DNA from: an uncultured Verrucomicrobiae bacterium | Lineage (GTDB): Bacteria; Verrucomicrobiota; Verrucomicrobiia; Verrucomicrobiales; Akkermansiaceae | Assembly: GCA_937957985.1 (NCBI GenBank) | Contig: CALGOH010000030.1 | Span: forward strand, 1-21,398 | Direction of reading: 5' to 3' | DNA length: 21,398 bases | Shown here: positions 1 through 8,051 of the stretch, piece by piece | How positions within the stretch are numbered: position 1 is the stretch's first letter | How the letters are laid out: every line of letters starts with the position of its first letter | Translations under genes and position numbers: made by a program | Notes under the pieces: generated by a model | The model's database searches: none | Told to the model about the DNA's origin: nothing | The model's input: only the letters and a program-made list of their open reading frames with translations

Positions 1-2
1 TA

Positions 3-3000
3 TCGACCGGCGCGGATGTCCAAATCCGCTTCCGGAACAACGCTGCGGGCACTAGTGCCACGGCGTTCGCCTTGGTCAACGGCTTCAGGATCACAGGTGG
101 CGGCAGTGGCAATGCGGCTCCGGTTTTCACGGTCGATCCCATCACCGGCACGGACGCCACCGAGGATTCAGCCTACACCGGGACGCTGGCCGGCACCGCC
201 ACCGACGCGGATGACGAGCCGATCACCTACGCCAAGGTCGGCGGACCGGCCTGGCTGTCCGTCGCGGGCGATGGCACGCTGACCGGCACGCCGAGCAATG
301 CGGACGTGGGAGCGAACAGCTTCACCGTGAGCGCCAGTGACAGCATCGCGCCGCCAACCCAGGCGACGCTCGACATCACGGTGATCAACACCAACGACGC
401 GCCAGCCTTCGCCGTCGAAATGGTCATCGGCAACACCGGAAGGGTCGGAGTACCCTATTCGGGCACCCTGGTGGGCACCGCCAGCGATGACGACGGCGAT
501 CCCCTGACCTTCCTGAAAATCAGCGGCCCGGCCTGGCTGAGCGTGGCCGCCAACGGGGAGCTGACCGGGACGCCGCAAGTTGGCGATCTGAGCACGAATG
601 ATTTCACCGTCAGCGTGACGGACGGAAACTCGCCGCCCGACCAGGCCACTCTGAGGATTCTGGTCACCGACACGAACGCCGCGCCCGTCTTCACCGTCGA
701 TCCGATCACCGGTGCGAACGCGACCCAGGGCGTGGCCTACTCCGGGACGCTGGACGGCAGCGCGACCGACAGCGACGGAGACCCTCTGACCTACGCCAAG
801 GTCAGCGGTCCGGCCTGGTTGAACGTGGCCGGAGACGGCACGCTCAGCGGCACGCCGAGCAGCGGAGATTTCGGCCCCAACGCCTTCACCGTGAGCGTCA
901 CCGACGGCGTGATCGCCACTCCGGTGACCGCGACTTTGAATATCCAGGTCAGCAACCCCAGCGCGGCCCTGACCTTTGTTTCGGTTGCCGGGGATCTAGC
1001 CAATGTCAGCAGCGTCGATCCGCTCGTTGATCCTTTCGCAACCACGGGCAGCAACAGCTCGGACAATCTCTGGCGCCAGCGCGACGGCTTTGGCGAGGGA
1101 GGCGTGACGATTCTCGAGGCTTGGGACATCGGGGAGGACGCGGTCGGCCTGGCCATGACCATCGGCGGCCTGAGCCCGGGGGCGACGTACGACGTCTACG
1201 TCAACTACATCCGCTTCGGATACACCCTTGACCCGGTGACCGGGGATATCATCCCGAATCCGGCTTCGAATCCGCGTGCGGGGATTCGTGCTTCGCTGGA
1301 TGGGATCAACTTCACGACATTCACCGCCGAGAGCGACCCCTTGGTGGTCCCCCCGAGGACTGTGGGTCATGCCGCATTGACCGGTTTCATCAATGCCGAT
1401 CGCGTCGGGTTGAGCGGATACGTGGGCACGGCGGTGGCCGATGGATCGGGTGCGATCGTGCTTTTCGTCGATGACGACGGCAATGGCGGTCTCGTCACCG
1501 AGCGCGTCTGGTTCGACGGGGCGTCCTACCAGTTGTTCCAGGATACGGACGGTGACGGTCTCCCGGACTTTTACGAGCAGGCGATCATCGATGCCGACTC
1601 CAACGACAACGTCACCAGCTTCGCGGATGTCATGGGTACGGGAGCCGCTCCCGCGGTGACCGACTTCGATGCCGACGGTGCCAACGACGGGCGGGAATTC
1701 GCCGACGGAACCAATCCGCTCGATCCGGACAGCGACGACGACGGCCTGCTCGATGGCGTGGAAACCAACACCGGGGTCTGGGTCAGCGCCAGTGACACCG
1801 GGACGGATCCGCTCGATGACGACACGGACGGCGACGGTCTGCTCGACGGCGTTGAAACGAACACGAACACCTTTGTGAATGCCGGCAATACCGGCACCAG
1901 TCCGGTCAATCCCGACTCGGACCTGGACGGGATCAATGACGGCCTGGAGGTCGCGAACAACAGCGACCCGACGGACAACACCGACCCAAATGCCCTGCTG
2001 GCGGGAAACATCTTCCAGCTCGCCCCCGACGGGGTCTGGACCTGGTTCAACGACGAACGGTCCATCTGGCACCTCGGCAAGCTCTATACCGGATACGTCA
2101 AACAGAACGGGAAGGTCGGCATCTCCCGCTTCGATCCGGCCACCCTCGCCACCACGCATACCGAGCTTTCCGGATTCACCCAGGTGGATGACCACAACAA
2201 TCCGTCCATCACGGTTCTTCCCGACGATCGCCTGATGGTTGTCTATTCCATGCACGCAGGAAGCGCCTTCCGCCGCCTCTCCACCGTGACCGAACCCGCC
2301 TCGATCGGCGACTGGGGACCTGAGATCTCAACCGCCGGCACCTCTTACGCAAACACCTATCGACTGACCGGGGAATCCGACCGCATCTACCATTTCTGCA
2401 GGTCCATCAACTGGGATCCCACCCTGACCATTTCCGACGACGACGGTGCCACCTTCGGTCCACAGATCCACGTGATCAACCGGGGAGGTGGCAGTGACCG
2501 GCCCTATCCGAAATACTTCTCCAACGGCGTCGATCGCATCGACCTGATCTACACCGATGGACATCCGCGAAACGATGTCAACAGCATCTACCACCTCTAC
2601 TATGAAGGTGGAAGCTTCCACCAGACGGACGGCACGGTGGCCAAGGCCATCGGCGACCTGCCCCTTCAGCACGACTCCGGGGAACGAGGCACTCAGGTCT
2701 ACACCTACTCCGCTGCTGCGTGGGGTCCGCAAGACGGGCCAGACGACTGGATTCCCGACGGCCGCGGCTGGACCTGGGACATCTGCTACGGCAGTGACGG
2801 CCATCCGGTCTGTGCCTTCCAGGTGCAGGTGGATAACGTCACCGGCAGTGGCTGGAACCATGACCGCATCTACTACTACTATGCGAGATGGACGGGAAGC
2901 GAATGGCAGCGCCGCTTCATCGCCCATGGGGGTCGCGGCCTTTATTCTTCGGAAGATGACTACGGCGGCGGCATGGCCATCGATCCCGACAACCCGAACG

Positions 3001-3506
3001 TGGTCTACATCTCCACGAATGCCGCCGACCCCTTCGATCTCGGCGACATCGGCAATGTGCCGCTGGCCGCCAACGACCGCTACGAAATCTGGCAGGGCAC
3101 CACGACCGATGGCGGCCTGACCTTCTCATGGCAGCCCATCACGGTGGGTTCCACCAGCGACAACCTCCGCCCCATCGTTCCGGCCGATCACGGCTACGAT
3201 CGGAGCGTCGTCTGGTTCCGGGGCACCTACACGAGCTACACCAACTACGATACCGAGGTCGTTGGACTCTTCGAGAACCAGCTCCGGATGACGGGTTCGC
3301 AGCTTGGGCCGGCCGGCGGCGACCTGACCTGGGCCTCGAGCCCCGGCAAGACGTACCGCATCATGGGATCCGGGAACCTCCAGGGCTTCCCTCACGAGGT
3401 GGCCATCGACATCGATTCCCAGGGTGCCGAGACGAGCCAGTCATTCCCGATGCCGGCTCCCCTGTCCGGGTCGCCGAAGGCGTTCTTCCGGGTGGAGGAG
3501 GAGTAG
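3..3506 (+). CDS. Secreted multidomain protein: Ig-like repeats, TSP3 repeats, BNR-type beta-propeller (5' end outside window)
   Basis: The frame is open from the left edge, so the N-terminus and signal peptide lie outside the window; the TTG at 72 is only an internal codon. Domains by nucleotide position: three Ig-like/cadherin-like (He_PIG-type) repeats at about 120-404, 405-686 and 687-962, each with a GPAWLxVA...GxLxGTP core; a region I cannot assign at 963-1540; about four Asp-rich thrombospondin type 3 repeats (DTDGDGLPD, DSDDDGLLDGVET, DSDLDGINDG) at 1540-1990 that would bind Ca2+; and a BNR_4-like propeller at about 2010-3285 with a DDHNNPS motif (His codon 2193) and a TDGHPR motif (2553-2570). 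The last 70 residues resemble the C-terminal tails of verrucomicrobial exported proteins, ending PKAFFRVEEE. The propeller resembles those of ulvan-lyase-type polysaccharide lyases (PL24/PL25), but this is a resemblance only. Extracellular polysaccharide binding or cleavage is inferred. Confidence 0.8.
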   Translation, partial: STGADVQIRFRNNAAGTSATAFALVNGFRITGGGSGNAAPVFTVDPITGTDATEDSAYTGTLAGTATDADDEPITYAKVGGPAWLSVAGDGTLTGTPSNADVGANSFTVSASDSIAPPTQATLDITVINTNDAPAFAVEMVIGNTGRVGVPYSGTLVGTASDDDGDPLTFLKISGPAWLSVAANGELTGTPQVGDLSTNDFTVSVTDGNSPPDQATLRILVTDTNAAPVFTVDPITGANATQGVAYSGTLDGSATDSDGDPLTYAKVSGPAWLNVAGDGTLSGTPSSGDFGPNAFTVSVTDGVIATPVTATLNIQVSNPSAALTFVSVAGDLANVSSVDPLVDPFATTGSNSSDNLWRQRDGFGEGGVTILEAWDIGEDAVGLAMTIGGLSPGATYDVYVNYIRFGYTLDPVTGDIIPNPASNPRAGIRASLDGINFTTFTAESDPLVVPPRTVGHAALTGFINADRVGLSGYVGTAVADGSGAIVLFVDDDGNGGLVTERVWFDGASYQLFQDTDGDGLPDFYEQAIIDADSNDNVTSFADVMGTGAAPAVTDFDADGANDGREFADGTNPLDPDSDDDGLLDGVETNTGVWVSASDTGTDPLDDDTDGDGLLDGVETNTNTFVNAGNTGTSPVNPDSDLDGINDGLEVANNSDPTDNTDPNALLAGNIFQLAPDGVWTWFNDERSIWHLGKLYTGYVKQNGKVGISRFDPATLATTHTELSGFTQVDDHNNPSITVLPDDRLMVVYSMHAGSAFRRLSTVTEPASIGDWGPEISTAGTSYANTYRLTGESDRIYHFCRSINWDPTLTISDDDGATFGPQIHVINRGGGSDRPYPKYFSNGVDRIDLIYTDGHPRNDVNSIYHLYYEGGSFHQTDGTVAKAIGDLPLQHDSGERGTQVYTYSAAAWGPQDGPDDWIPDGRGWTWDICYGSDGHPVCAFQVQVDNVTGSGWNHDRIYYYYARWTGSEWQRRFIAHGGRGLYSSEDDYGGGMAIDPDNPNVVYISTNAADPFDLGDIGNVPLAANDRYEIWQGTTTDGGLTFSWQPITVGSTSDNLRPIVPADHGYDRSVVWFRGTYTSYTNYDTEVVGLFENQLRMTGSQLGPAGGDLTWASSPGKTYRIMGSGNLQGFPHEVAIDIDSQGAETSQSFPMPAPLSGSPKAFFRVEEE
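120..962 (+). repeat. Three tandem Ig-like domain repeats, copies 1 and 3 most alike
   Basis: Each unit is about 93 residues. Units 1 and 3 share VFTVDPITG at their start and a TYAKVxGPAWLxVAGDGTLxGTP core. Unit 2 starts differently (AFAVEMVIGNTG) and is more diverged. The similarity of non-adjacent units suggests unequal exchange or gene conversion within the array. Confidence 0.85.
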
Positions 3507-3583
3507 TCACGCGATTTTGCAGGCACATCCCGGCGCCACGCGAGCGCCGTGGGAATTTTCGGAGTCCGCCTCACTCCGTCCGC

Positions 3584-3612
3584 TTGACGGGACAACGGAA
3601 ACACGGCAAATT
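3584..3612 (+). promoter_or_regulatory. Candidate promoter for the vapBC-like pair
   Basis: TTGACG (3584-3589) and CAAATT (3607-3612) are separated by 17 bp. The -35 matches 5 of 6 consensus bases and the -10 only 3 of 6. The -10 ends 6 bp before the ATG at 3619, which would give an almost leaderless mRNA. The rest of the 3507-3618 gap holds only a weak 5-bp hairpin (CCACG/CGTGG, 3536-3552). Confidence 0.35.
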
Positions 3613-3618
3613 CTGGGC

Positions 3619-3870
3619 ATGAAGGCCCCCGTAGATCTGCGCGGCTCCTTGTTTCGGCGCGCCAAGGCCACGGCGGCGGAGCGTGGCATTTCGCTCAAGA
3701 GTTTCATCACCCGCGCGGTCGAGCAAAGCCTCGCGGCTCCCCGCGGTGGCTGGGGTTCCGCGCTGGCCGCCCTGCCCGAGGTTCCGCCCGGCACCCTGGA
3801 AACCGTGCGCCGAAGCATCGAGGAATCCGATGCCGCCGACCGGTCCCTCCGGGCTCCCGGATCCCCGTGA
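3619..3870 (+). CDS. VapB-type antitoxin, probable ribbon-helix-helix
   Basis: An 83-residue protein starting at the ATG that opens MKAPVDLRGSLF. The frame is open further upstream, but that extension is low-complexity Arg/Pro sequence without family resemblance, so I chose the internal ATG. Residues about 5-40 (LRGSLFRRAKATAAERGISLKSFITRAVEQSL) have the pattern of an RHH antitoxin DNA-binding domain. The acidic C-terminal half would bind and neutralise the toxin. The stop codon overlaps the GTG start of the downstream PIN-domain gene by four bases (GTGA), which is typical of co-translated antitoxin-toxin pairs. Autoregulation of the upstream promoter is expected from the family but not shown here. 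Confidence 0.75.
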   Translation: MKAPVDLRGSLFRRAKATAAERGISLKSFITRAVEQSLAAPRGGWGSALAALPEVPPGTLETVRRSIEESDAADRSLRAPGSP

Positions 3871-4244
3871 TTCTCGACACCAATGCCGTGTCGGCCCTGG
3901 CGGCCAAGGAGCCGGCGATCCTTCGCAAGCTCGATGGTGCGGGAGAGCTGGCGGTTTCCTTCATCGCCATCGCGGAGTTTCACTTCGGATTGCTGGGTTC
4001 CAAGCGGCCGGAAACCGGCTTTGTGCTGCTTGAGCAACTGGCAACGATGTTGCCGGTGCTCTATCCGATGGCGGAGACCCTCGCCCACTACGCTTGGATC
4101 GCCGATCACCTGAAGCGCAAGGGGCGCCCCATCCCGCAAAATGACATGTGGACGGCTGCGTTGGCCCGTCAACACTCCATCGCGGTGCTCTCCAGGGATC
4201 GGCATTTCGATTTCATCGACGGGATCGAGCGTGTGGATTGGTGA
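3867..4244 (+). CDS. VapC-type PIN-domain ribonuclease toxin
   Basis: A 125-residue protein with a GTG start inside the antitoxin stop (GTGA overlap). It opens MILDTNAVSAL, the classic first strand of a PIN domain with Asp4. The other acidic metal ligands of the family are visible as Glu37 (IAIAEFHFG), Asp93 (PQNDMWTAALA) and Asp111 (LSRDRHFD). All four are present, so the Mg2+-dependent RNase site looks intact. VapC toxins usually cut tRNA or rRNA; the target cannot be read from the sequence. The stop lies 15 bp from the end of a convergent minus-strand gene. Confidence 0.88.
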   Translation: MILDTNAVSALAAKEPAILRKLDGAGELAVSFIAIAEFHFGLLGSKRPETGFVLLEQLATMLPVLYPMAETLAHYAWIADHLKRKGRPIPQNDMWTAALARQHSIAVLSRDRHFDFIDGIERVDW

Positions 4245-4259
4245 AGCATCGGCTGCCCA

Positions 4260-5423
4260 TCACCGCGCCTTGGCTTGCCCGATCGCCTCTCGGCACCACG
4301 CCAGGGCCATCAGCGCGTAGCCGGTGCCGTAGGGCTGATGGTAGTCGTAGAGCGGGTAGTCCCACCACGAGCCGTCGCTTTCCTGGCGGTGCAGGATCAC
4401 GCGGGCGAGCTCGGTGGCATGGTGCGCCTGCCGATCCTCCGGCAGCAGGTCCGCGGCCTCGGTGAAATAGTAGACGCCGTAGTAATAGAAGTAGCCCGAG
4501 ATGGCGAAATGCGACTCGTGCGGGATGGGACGCTTGCGCGCGATGCTGAGAAAGCCCTCGCGGTCGATGAAGCGCTTGAGCCAGGTTTCGAGGACCTCGT
4601 CGGTCACCGCCTCGTCGCCGTGGACGCGCAGCGCGGCATTGCAGACCTGGCTGCGGGCGAGCGATCCGGCGGGACGGTTGATCGGGCTGCGCGGGACCTT
4701 GCGGTGGGGAAAGGAATAGGTGTAGGAGAAGTCGGGGGTTTGCTGTTGCCTGATGCTCTCCAGCGCGAGCTTCACGATCCTCGGGTCGAGCGCGACGCCC
4801 ATCTCCCTTTTCGCCTCGTCCACCGCCAGAAGTACGGTGGCCGTCGTAAATGAAGTCGGCATGCCGCTGGGCTTCTGACTGGTGAAACCGTCGAAAATGT
4901 CGAGGTATCCCCAGCCGCCATCGACCTCGTGGTAGCGCTCGAGCAGATCGATCTGCTGCCGGGCGAGTCGCTTCCACTTCGCGCGCTCCGCATCGTCCGC
5001 GGCGATCCGGTGCAGACGTGTGAGGGCCCTCAGCCCGTAGGCGTGGCCCCAGACGTTGTAGGTGGTCGTCTGGTCGGCACGGCGGAGCTTGGGCAGGTGC
5101 TCCTCCATCCAGGCGCCGCCCTTCGCGATCGCGGCGACGGCCTCGGGGCGGCGGTCGCCGCTGTCGATCAATCCGCTGAGCGCCAGGCCGGAGGCGCCGG
5201 CGCGGAAGGCGTGGTGGGCGCCCGGCACGGGGGCGTAGATGTTGAGCCCCTTGGTGAGCGTCGGGCCGCCCCACGAGCCGTTGGCATTCTGGTCGGCGAC
5301 GAGGAAATCCACGCCGCGGCGAAGCGAGGCGGCGACGGTTCCGGGCGTGACTTCGGCCTCGGGGACTTCCTGCGCAAGAGCGACCGGGACAAACAGTCCA
5401 GCAATGACGAGTCGGCGGATCAT
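4260..5423 (-). CDS. Secreted prenyltransferase/squalene-cyclase-like alpha/alpha-toroid protein
   Basis: A 387-residue protein with a signal peptide (MIRRLVIAGLFVPVALA, cleavage before QEVPE). Repeats typical of the terpenoid-cyclase/prenyltransferase toroid fold include NGSWGG near residue 48, GGWGY in the middle and DGSWWDYP near the C-terminus, with a GTGYALMALAW helix. The DxDD acid motif of squalene-hopene cyclase is not seen, so cyclase activity should not be assumed. The start ATG overlaps the stop of the upstream adaptor gene by 4 bp (ATGA), implying translational coupling. It is the last gene of a three-gene minus-strand unit. Its position after a secreted adaptor and its signal peptide place it in the periplasm or envelope. 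The substrate is unknown. Confidence 0.75.
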   Translation of the reverse strand: MIRRLVIAGLFVPVALAQEVPEAEVTPGTVAASLRRGVDFLVADQNANGSWGGPTLTKGLNIYAPVPGAHHAFRAGASGLALSGLIDSGDRRPEAVAAIAKGGAWMEEHLPKLRRADQTTTYNVWGHAYGLRALTRLHRIAADDAERAKWKRLARQQIDLLERYHEVDGGWGYLDIFDGFTSQKPSGMPTSFTTATVLLAVDEAKREMGVALDPRIVKLALESIRQQQTPDFSYTYSFPHRKVPRSPINRPAGSLARSQVCNAALRVHGDEAVTDEVLETWLKRFIDREGFLSIARKRPIPHESHFAISGYFYYYGVYYFTEAADLLPEDRQAHHATELARVILHRQESDGSWWDYPLYDYHQPYGTGYALMALAWCREAIGQAKAR

Positions 5424-6814
5424 TCCGGCGTGACGATCACCTGTCCGGGCTCGAGTCCTTCACGGATCTGGACGAGTTTGCCGTCGGTCGGGCCGCGCTT
5501 GACCGGGCGGATCTCGGTTTTGCCGTCGGCCAGCTTCAGCTCGACGGACCATCCGCCATCGGCCGTGGCAATAAGAGCCTTCTCCGGAATGGCGAGCGCT
5601 TCCGGGTGGGTATAGGCCACGCGGAGGCATTCCACCTTGGTGCCGACCTCCGGGGCCGCACCCCCGGGCCATTCCGCGGTGATCGTGGCGGTGTGGTTGC
5701 CGTCGGGCCCCGGGGTGGCATCGACCCCGTCGACCATCCCCTTCGGATCGCCACCTCCGCCGCCGGGAACGCGGAGGGTCACGACTTCGCCTTTCTTCAG
5801 GGTGTCCGCGACCGCCGAATCGACCTTCGCGCTGAGCCGGATCGCGGCTCCGTCGGGCACCAGGCTGACCAGGGCGCGGCGCAGCGGCGCGGTGCCGCCG
5901 ACCTTGAGCGTTTTCTCCAGATCGCCGTAGTCCCAGGCTTCGCCGTCCAGGCCGCCGTGAAAGACGACGCCGTCGGCCGGGGCCTTCCATTCGAGCAGCG
6001 CGCCGTCCTTCCGCAGGCGCTCGAGTTCGAGCTTCTCGCGTTCGAGTGCGGCCTCGGCACCCGCCAGCGCGATCTTCGACTCGTCGAGTTCGCGGGGCAG
6101 GTTCTGCCCGGCCTTGTCGAAGGCGAGTGCCGCCTGCTTCGCGGCCCTTTCGAGTGTCTCGAGCTGGCGTGGCAGCTCGGTCTCCAGCGTGCGCCTGGCC
6201 GACCGCTCGGCTTCCGAAAGCCCGAACTTCGCCATGTCCACGGAGATCTTCTGGCGTTTGAGGATGATTTCCTCGGTGTCCTCGGTGAGGTCGTCCGCCT
6301 CATACATCTGCTTGAGCTGCTTGAGTTCCTCCTCGGCGGATTCGACGCTGAAGCGGGCGCGCACCAGCGATTGTTCGACCTCGGCCTCGGCGGCCGGCCG
6401 GCCGACCTCCTTGAAATACTCGAGATCCTCGGCGGCGATCTCCTTGGCGCGGCGGGCGGCTTCGAGGGCGATGGCTTGCTCCTGCTCGAGCTTTTCGACG
6501 TCGAGCCGCTGCCGCGCGACGGCGAGTTCCTTCGATTTCACCGCACGCTCCAGATCCTCGAGCTGCCGGTCATAGGCCTCGCGCTCGAAGCCGATGACGA
6601 CCTCGCCCTTCTTCGCCCGGCTGCCGTGGTCGGCGAGGTTTTCGATGACGAAGCTGCTCCATGTTTCCGGTTCGAGCTCGAACACCGGCGGATCGACCGG
6701 AAGCACGGCGGCCTCAAAGCGGTGCTCGACGCGGAAGGGCTGGCTTTCAAGCGTCACCTCGCCGGCGAACAGCGGGGCCGCGAGGAGGAGAAGGGCGGGA
6801 GTGCGGATGATCAT
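5420..6814 (-). CDS. HlyD/RND-type periplasmic adaptor (membrane fusion) protein
   Basis: A 464-residue protein. The frame runs upstream to 6919, but I chose the ATG at 6814 because it opens with a signal peptide (MIIRTPALLLLAAPLFAGEV) and lies 13 bp after the upstream stop. Residues about 90-290 are Glu/Lys/Ala-rich and form a long helical hairpin. They are flanked by barrel-like segments, including the half-lipoyl sequence LLEWKAPADGVVFHGGL, and a C-terminal beta domain (EALAIPEKALIATADGGWSVEL, GLEPGQVIVTPE). This is the layout of MacA/AcrA-type adaptors, which bridge an inner-membrane pump to an outer-membrane channel. No pump or channel gene lies beside it. An adaptor-like scaffold for the following secreted toroid protein is an alternative. 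Confidence 0.78.
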   Translation of the reverse strand: MIIRTPALLLLAAPLFAGEVTLESQPFRVEHRFEAAVLPVDPPVFELEPETWSSFVIENLADHGSRAKKGEVVIGFEREAYDRQLEDLERAVKSKELAVARQRLDVEKLEQEQAIALEAARRAKEIAAEDLEYFKEVGRPAAEAEVEQSLVRARFSVESAEEELKQLKQMYEADDLTEDTEEIILKRQKISVDMAKFGLSEAERSARRTLETELPRQLETLERAAKQAALAFDKAGQNLPRELDESKIALAGAEAALEREKLELERLRKDGALLEWKAPADGVVFHGGLDGEAWDYGDLEKTLKVGGTAPLRRALVSLVPDGAAIRLSAKVDSAVADTLKKGEVVTLRVPGGGGGDPKGMVDGVDATPGPDGNHTATITAEWPGGAAPEVGTKVECLRVAYTHPEALAIPEKALIATADGGWSVELKLADGKTEIRPVKRGPTDGKLVQIREGLEPGQVIVTPE

Positions 6815-6827
6815 GGGTGCGGGCTCA

Positions 6828-7496
6828 TCATTCGGTCGTTTCTCCCTTCCGCGCAAGCCACAGGAAGTGGCGGCGTGGTTTGCGGGCCTTGGGGGCGACG
6901 TCGATCTCGTGGCGCACAACCGCGAAGCCGACGCGGCCGAGGGTCCGGTCGAGCTTCGGGATCGGCTTGGCGGCGGCGATCGCCAGCAGGCCGCCCGCCC
7001 GGAGCGAGTCGTAGGCGGAGGTGAGCCAGCGGTGGTCTTCGAAAAGCGCGCGGCCGCGATCCAGCGGCGGAGCGGTGTCGGCGTGGACGAGGATCAGGTG
7101 CCACGGGTCGGCTCCGGCGTTCAGGCTGTCGAGCTCGCGCCCGAGCACGACACGCCCGTCGTCGAGGGGGCCGGGGCCGAAATGCTCGGCGAGCCAGGCG
7201 GGGAGTTCGCGGCTGGGCTCGGCGACATGGAAGAGGGCGCGTTTCTGCGGCAAGGCCTCGGTGATGGCCTGGAGCACCGCCCCGAGTCCGAGTCCGGCGA
7301 TCCACACCCGCGGCTGCCTCACGGGCCGGAAGGGCGAGGAAGCCAGGCGGGCCATGCCCTCCTCGCTGGCGCGGGTCGCGGGACCGGCGGTGGGCACGCC
7401 ATCGAGCGTCAGGTAGGGCCGGCCGTCGTGTTCGTGCAGGATCAGCTCCGAGCCGTCGGCCAGGGTGGTTTGGGCAAGAATGACTCTGGGCTTCAT
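6828..7496 (-). CDS. Spermidine-synthase-like methyltransferase-fold protein
   Basis: A 222-residue protein. GRPYLTLDG near residues 25-33 and RASEEGMARLA resemble the N-terminal region of spermidine-synthase-like proteins. VWIAGLGLGAVLQAI (residues 64-78) is the Gly-rich nucleotide-binding loop of the Rossmann methyltransferase fold, and Glu93 follows strand 2. The usual catalytic Asp strand (LILxDxD) is altered to LILVHADTAPPL, so true spermidine synthase activity is doubtful. It has no signal peptide and is therefore cytosolic. It is the first gene of the unit with the adaptor and toroid genes and is transcribed divergently from the TM2 gene across 43 bp. Confidence 0.72.
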   Translation of the reverse strand: MKPRVILAQTTLADGSELILHEHDGRPYLTLDGVPTAGPATRASEEGMARLASSPFRPVRQPRVWIAGLGLGAVLQAITEALPQKRALFHVAEPSRELPAWLAEHFGPGPLDDGRVVLGRELDSLNAGADPWHLILVHADTAPPLDRGRALFEDHRWLTSAYDSLRAGGLLAIAAAKPIPKLDRTLGRVGFAVVRHEIDVAPKARKPRRHFLWLARKGETTE

Positions 7497-7539
7497 GCTT
7501 ACTTGCGGTGCGCGGAGGATTTAGTAGAAAGGGGTCGAT
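7497..7539. promoter_or_regulatory. Short divergent promoter region
   Basis: 43 bp separate two divergent start codons, so promoters for both must lie here or inside the opposing genes. AAAGGGG five bases before the plus-strand ATG (7540) is one of the few Shine-Dalgarno-like sites in the window. No clear -35/-10 pair could be assigned. Confidence 0.4.
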
Positions 7540-7929
7540 ATGTCCAACGAACCTGAGAAACCGAATCCGGAGTCCGAAGACGCACCCCCGCCCGCTCCGG
7601 AGTCATCGCCGGCGCCCGAACCGGCACCCGGGACGCCTCCGGCGGCCGGCCAGCCCGCACCCGCCTCCGGCGGCGGATCCGACAAGAAAGTCATCGCCGG
7701 CGTGCTGGGCATCCTGCTCGGTGCCCTCGGCATTCACAAATTCTACCTCGGCTACCAGAAGGAGGGGATCATCATGCTGGTGGTGTCCCTCGCCGGAGGG
7801 GCTTTCACCTGCGGTGGCGTTTCCGGCGTCGTCGGTATCATCGGCCTGATCGAGGGCATCCTGTACGTCACGAAGTTGGACGAAGAATTCGAGAGGACGT
7901 ACATCCCCGGCAAGAAACCCTGGTTCTGA
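7540..7929 (+). CDS. TM2-domain membrane protein
   Basis: A 129-residue protein. Residues 5-45 are a Pro/Glu/Ala/Ser-rich disordered stretch. Residues 50-112 form a TM2 domain: KKVIAGVLGILLGALGIHKFYLGYQKEGI is the first helix and turn with the family's G-x-HxFYLG motif, followed by a Gly-rich second hydrophobic helix ending GLIEGILYV. A short charged cytoplasmic-type tail follows. The family has no settled biochemical role in bacteria. The gene stands alone between a divergent unit and a strong terminator. Confidence 0.88.
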   Translation: MSNEPEKPNPESEDAPPPAPESSPAPEPAPGTPPAAGQPAPASGGGSDKKVIAGVLGILLGALGIHKFYLGYQKEGIIMLVVSLAGGAFTCGGVSGVVGIIGLIEGILYVTKLDEEFERTYIPGKKPWF

Positions 7930-7955
7930 GCCGTTTCCCCATGCCTCAGCATACG

Positions 7956-7983
7956 AAAACCCCGGCCGGGTGGCCGGGGTTTT
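7956..7983. terminator. Bidirectional intrinsic terminator
   Basis: A perfect 12-bp stem, AAAACCCCGGCC / GGCCGGGGTTTT, closes a GGGT loop (7968-7971). The stem has T-runs on both strands. It sits between the convergent TM2 gene (ends 7929) and the HU gene (ends 8052), so it can serve both. Confidence 0.93.
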
Positions 7984-8051
7984 CATCTTGAGGGTTGGTG
8001 GGGGTTGGCGACAGCCCGGTCGACCGGAGGCCGGGACCGGGCACGATGGAC

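Noticed and set aside
72..74. TTG as the start codon of the first gene
   Set aside because: The same frame is open without a stop to the left edge and continues in the same style, so the gene begins outside the window.
3531..3560. Terminator after the large secreted protein gene
   Set aside because: Only a 5-bp stem (CCACG/CGTGG) and a 4-T run are visible, which is too weak to call.
4260..5423. Functional squalene-hopene cyclase
   Set aside because: The protein is exported, only 387 residues against more than 600 in that family, and lacks the DxDD catalytic motif.
5606..7024. 472-codon plus-strand frame opposite the adaptor gene
   Set aside because: The minus strand has the signal peptide, coiled coil and adaptor domains. 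The plus frame is Leu/Gly/Arg-rich shadow sequence.
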